A DNA stretch of 64,000 bases from Ramlibacter tataouinensis TTB310 (lineage in GTDB: Bacteria; Pseudomonadota; Gammaproteobacteria; Burkholderiales; Burkholderiaceae_C), in the NCBI RefSeq assembly GCF_000215705.1, contig NC_015677.1, forward strand, positions 372,001 to 436,000, written 5' to 3'. A model generated the notes under the pieces. It saw only the letters and a program-made list of their open reading frames with translations. It was not told the origin of the DNA and made no database searches. Shown here in pieces: positions 63,153-64,000 of this stretch (the stretch's first letter is position 1; each line of letters starts with the position of its first letter). The translations under genes were made by a program, and so were the position numbers.

Positions 63153-63716
63153 TCAGCGCCGGCGCCGCAGCAGGTAGACCGCCAGCCCGACCGCGGCGGA
63201 GGCCACCACGGCCTTCCGGACGAAGCCGGCCCGGTTGTGGCGCCACTCCGCGCCCGCGCCCATCTCGCCCAGGATGTTGGGGATGTGGCCGTGCGCCAGG
63301 TCCGAGAGCAGGCCCTCGCCCACGTTCACGCGGTCGGCTGCCAGCAGGATCATCCAGTGCCGGATGTCGTTCTCGCTGAACCGGTAGGCGACGTCGCGCA
63401 GCTTGCCCGACAGCCCCGCCGGCGGGGCGCTGGTGCCGAACACCGGCGTGATGCCGGGCCGCTCGATGGAGTGGTAGACCTTGACCTTGGGTTGCTGCTG
63501 CGCCGGCGCGTCCCAGTGCACGTTGTCCAGCCGCGGCGGGGTGCGCTCCATCGGCACGGCGGGCCGGTTGGCACGGTCCAGGTCGGCGCCCCAGCCGGGG
63601 ATGTGCGACATGTCCTCGGCGGTGCGGCCGTGCTGCCGCTGGTGCTCGACCGGATCGGTCTTGTCCGCGTAGCGGGGCGCCTGGTGGTCGGTGGAGGGGG
63701 TGATGACGGTGTCCAT
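63153..63716 (-). CDS. hypothetical protein, C-terminal membrane anchor
   Basis: A 187-residue protein. The first about 90 residues are polar and proline-rich, probably disordered (MSHIPGWGADLDRANRPAVP, HWDAPAQQQPKVKVYHSIER). The middle, GLSGKLRDVAYRFSENDIRH, WMILLAADRVNVGEGLLSDL, looks folded and helical. The end, VVASAAVGLAVYLLRRRR, is a single membrane anchor with a basic tail, so the protein probably sits on the inner membrane facing the cytosol. Family not recognised. The next gene upstream, 14 nt away, is an alcohol dehydrogenase. Confidence 0.7.
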   Translation of the reverse strand: MDTVITPSTDHQAPRYADKTDPVEHQRQHGRTAEDMSHIPGWGADLDRANRPAVPMERTPPRLDNVHWDAPAQQQPKVKVYHSIERPGITPVFGTSAPPAGLSGKLRDVAYRFSENDIRHWMILLAADRVNVGEGLLSDLAHGHIPNILGEMGAGAEWRHNRAGFVRKAVVASAAVGLAVYLLRRRR

Positions 63717-63730
63717 GGGGCCTCCTTGCG

Positions 63731-64000
63731 TCAGTGCCGGTTCGGTGGGATCAGCACCGGCTTGATGCAGTTGTCCAGCTTGCTGGAGAACAGGTGGTAG
63801 GCGTCGGCCACCTCTTCCATGGGGATGCGGTGGGTGATGATCTCGCTGGGCTTGATGTGCCCGGCCTGGATGTGCTCGATCAGCCGCGGCAGGTGGCGCT
63901 TGACACTGGCCTGGTTCATGCGCAGCGTCAGTCCCTTGTTGAGCGCGTTGCCGATGGGCACGGCGTTGAAGGTGGGCCCGTACACGCCCACGATGGAGAC
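63731..64000 (-). CDS. zinc-dependent alcohol dehydrogenase, C-terminal part (truncated by window)
   Basis: The frame is open from the window end; 89 C-terminal residues are visible. VSIVGVYGPTFNAVPIGNAL, NKGLTLRMNQASVKRHLPRL, then IKPSEIITHRIPMEEVADAY, HLFSSKLDNCIKPVLIP, follow the end of MDR-superfamily, glutathione-independent formaldehyde dehydrogenase-like or threonine-dehydrogenase-like enzymes. The zinc ligands lie outside the window. It is upstream of the hypothetical protein with a 14-nt gap, probably one operon. Confidence 0.8.
   Translation of the reverse strand, partial: VSIVGVYGPTFNAVPIGNALNKGLTLRMNQASVKRHLPRLIEHIQAGHIKPSEIITHRIPMEEVADAYHLFSSKLDNCIKPVLIPPNRH

Overview
The window looks like chromosome from a high-GC betaproteobacterium of the order Burkholderiales, most likely Comamonadaceae (Ramlibacter/Variovorax-like). 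The reasons are the very GC-rich coding sequence, gatCAB transcribed divergently from mreB-mreC-mreD-mrdA, and a LemA/TPM pair, DctPQM TRAP genes and receiver-only response regulators of a kind common in that family. The genus is inference. I saw no rRNA, tRNA, CRISPR array, insertion sequence or phage gene.

Layout. 1-3633: a DUF1800/DUF1501 pair and an MFS exporter. 3695-8124: LemA with two TPM proteins, then three small metabolic or unknown genes. 8094-8818: a receiver-only response regulator with a small coiled-coil protein. 8848-15008: HpnE-like oxidoreductase, mrdA, mreD, mreC, mreB (minus strand). 15159-18376: gatCAB. 18342-20495: DUF4124 protein, pyrE, exonuclease III. 20580-33289: an accessory-looking block with a YnjBCD-type ABC importer, a convergent operon of phosphotransferase, two-domain glycosyltransferase and nucleoside hydrolase, then an AraC regulator, a HAD hydrolase, a TVP38-disulfide oxidoreductase fusion, a DUF3047 protein and an NDH-2/SelD-N-like flavoprotein. 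33436-43020: a PepSY-like protein, LysE, NIPSNAP, a WYL regulator, a deleted PfpI remnant, an alpha/beta hydrolase, an AraC regulator, PldA, an orphan PhnD-like binding protein and a Rep-type helicase. 43165-46762: three translationally coupled genes led by a ketoacyl synthase III fused to a haem-oxygenase-like diiron domain. 47233-54581: katG, AEC transporter, SDR/AraC pair, CMD protein, acyl-CoA ligase. 54754-58042: hybrid histidine kinase, a second receiver/coiled-coil pair and a third small relative. 58201-62051: a TRAP transporter with an asparaginase. 62080-64000: small hypotheticals and a truncated zinc alcohol dehydrogenase.

Three places deserve most attention. (a) The KAS III-diiron oxidase fusion with an unknown protein and a PF10118 protein, all joined by ATGA overlaps, looks like an undescribed lipid-modifying system. 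(b) The 20.6-33.3 kb block resembles the uncharacterised E. coli ydjXYZ-ynjABCD neighbourhood, with nucleoside, sugar and redox enzymes added. (c) Three related small coiled-coil proteins occur beside two paralogous receiver-only regulators 49 kb apart, suggesting a duplicated signalling module.

All calls come from reading the sequence and from memory of protein families. No database search was run. Start codons are stated as choices where several exist.
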